Positions 42,095 through 42,112 of a stretch of 42,112 bases of DNA are shown here, in pieces (the stretch's first letter is position 1; the number at the start of each line of letters is the position of its first letter). The notes beneath the pieces are model-generated. The model did not search any database. It saw nothing but the letters and a program-made list of their open reading frames with translations, and was not told the DNA's origin. A program made the translations under genes and the position numbers. The stretch comes from a virus, in the IMG/VR virus record IMGVR_UViG_3300049783_000569, positions 1-42,112 of that record; one strand, 5' to 3'.

Positions 42095-42112
42095 ATGCCA
42101 CGGGCCTTGACC
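42095..42112 (+). CDS. 5' end of the primase-helicase gene (continues at base 1)
   Basis: These 18 bases are six codons (MPRALT) that run in frame into KTVELEW at base 1 if the contig is circular. No convincing Shine-Dalgarno sequence precedes the ATG. The divergent left-going gene starts at 42071, leaving 23 bases between the two starts, so promoters for the two arms would have to overlap coding sequence. The joined N-terminus fits phage primases, where a helical segment precedes the WSPVR-like strand. This depends on circularity, which I infer rather than see. Confidence 0.6.

Noticed and set aside
1-42112. tRNA genes, integrase, repressor, phage RNA polymerase, toxin-antitoxin or retron/DGR elements
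   Set aside because: I looked for cloverleaf-like stretches and characteristic motifs and saw none; small or diverged cases could be missed without a search tool.

Overview
This window looks like the complete genome of a virulent, short-tailed (podovirus-like) double-stranded DNA bacteriophage, about 42.1 kb and GC-rich, infecting an unidentified bacterium. The two ends appear to join. The first gene is already open at base 1, and reading from the last bases into the first bases keeps that frame and supplies an ATG at 42095, so the contig is probably circular or circularly permuted and was cut inside the primase-helicase gene. I see no integrase, repressor, RNA polymerase, tRNA, rRNA, IS element or CRISPR array. 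Genes are tightly packed, often with stop/start overlaps (TGATG, ATGA, GTGA), and no gene-free stretch exceeds about 150 bases.

Right-going block (42095 through the junction to 32401). It starts with a primase/VapE-type helicase and four small unknown genes, the first preceded by a strong hairpin around its ribosome binding site. The virion genes follow in the usual order: probable small terminase, large terminase, two small genes, portal, an unknown gene, an FmdB-like zinc ribbon, an acidic repeat protein, scaffold, major capsid protein and a decoration-like protein. A terminator separates these from a head-tail adaptor candidate, a tail-nozzle candidate, three successive tail or appendage proteins, and three internal virion (ejection) proteins ending in a 2016-residue giant. 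After that come small structural proteins, a LamG-like candidate receptor-binding protein, a short protein resembling the Acb2/Tad1 anti-defence hairpin family, and a lysis cassette (holin, zinc amidase, coiled-coil membrane protein).

Left-going block (42071 down to 32390). This is the DNA replication and recombination operon: an unknown gene, an SNF2-type helicase, a small basic protein, a Cas4/AddB-like Fe-S nuclease, a Sak4/RecA-like ATPase, an SSB-like protein, a terminator-like hairpin, a small membrane protein, a family A DNA polymerase fused to an N-terminal family-4 uracil-DNA-glycosylase-like domain, a compact Rad50/SMC-like ATPase with a CxxC zinc hook, and a small helix-turn-helix protein containing a terminator-like hairpin. 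The two blocks converge with a 12-base overlap near 32390-32401 and diverge at the contig junction.

Inferred scheme: host RNA polymerase transcribes both arms outward from the junction. The left arm supplies polymerase, SSB and end-processing/annealing proteins, which would replicate and recombine DNA into concatemers together with the primase-helicase that starts the right arm. The rest of the right arm packages DNA into the capsid, builds a short tail with an internal ejection apparatus, and lyses the cell. All functions come from motifs and gene order read by eye; no database search was run.
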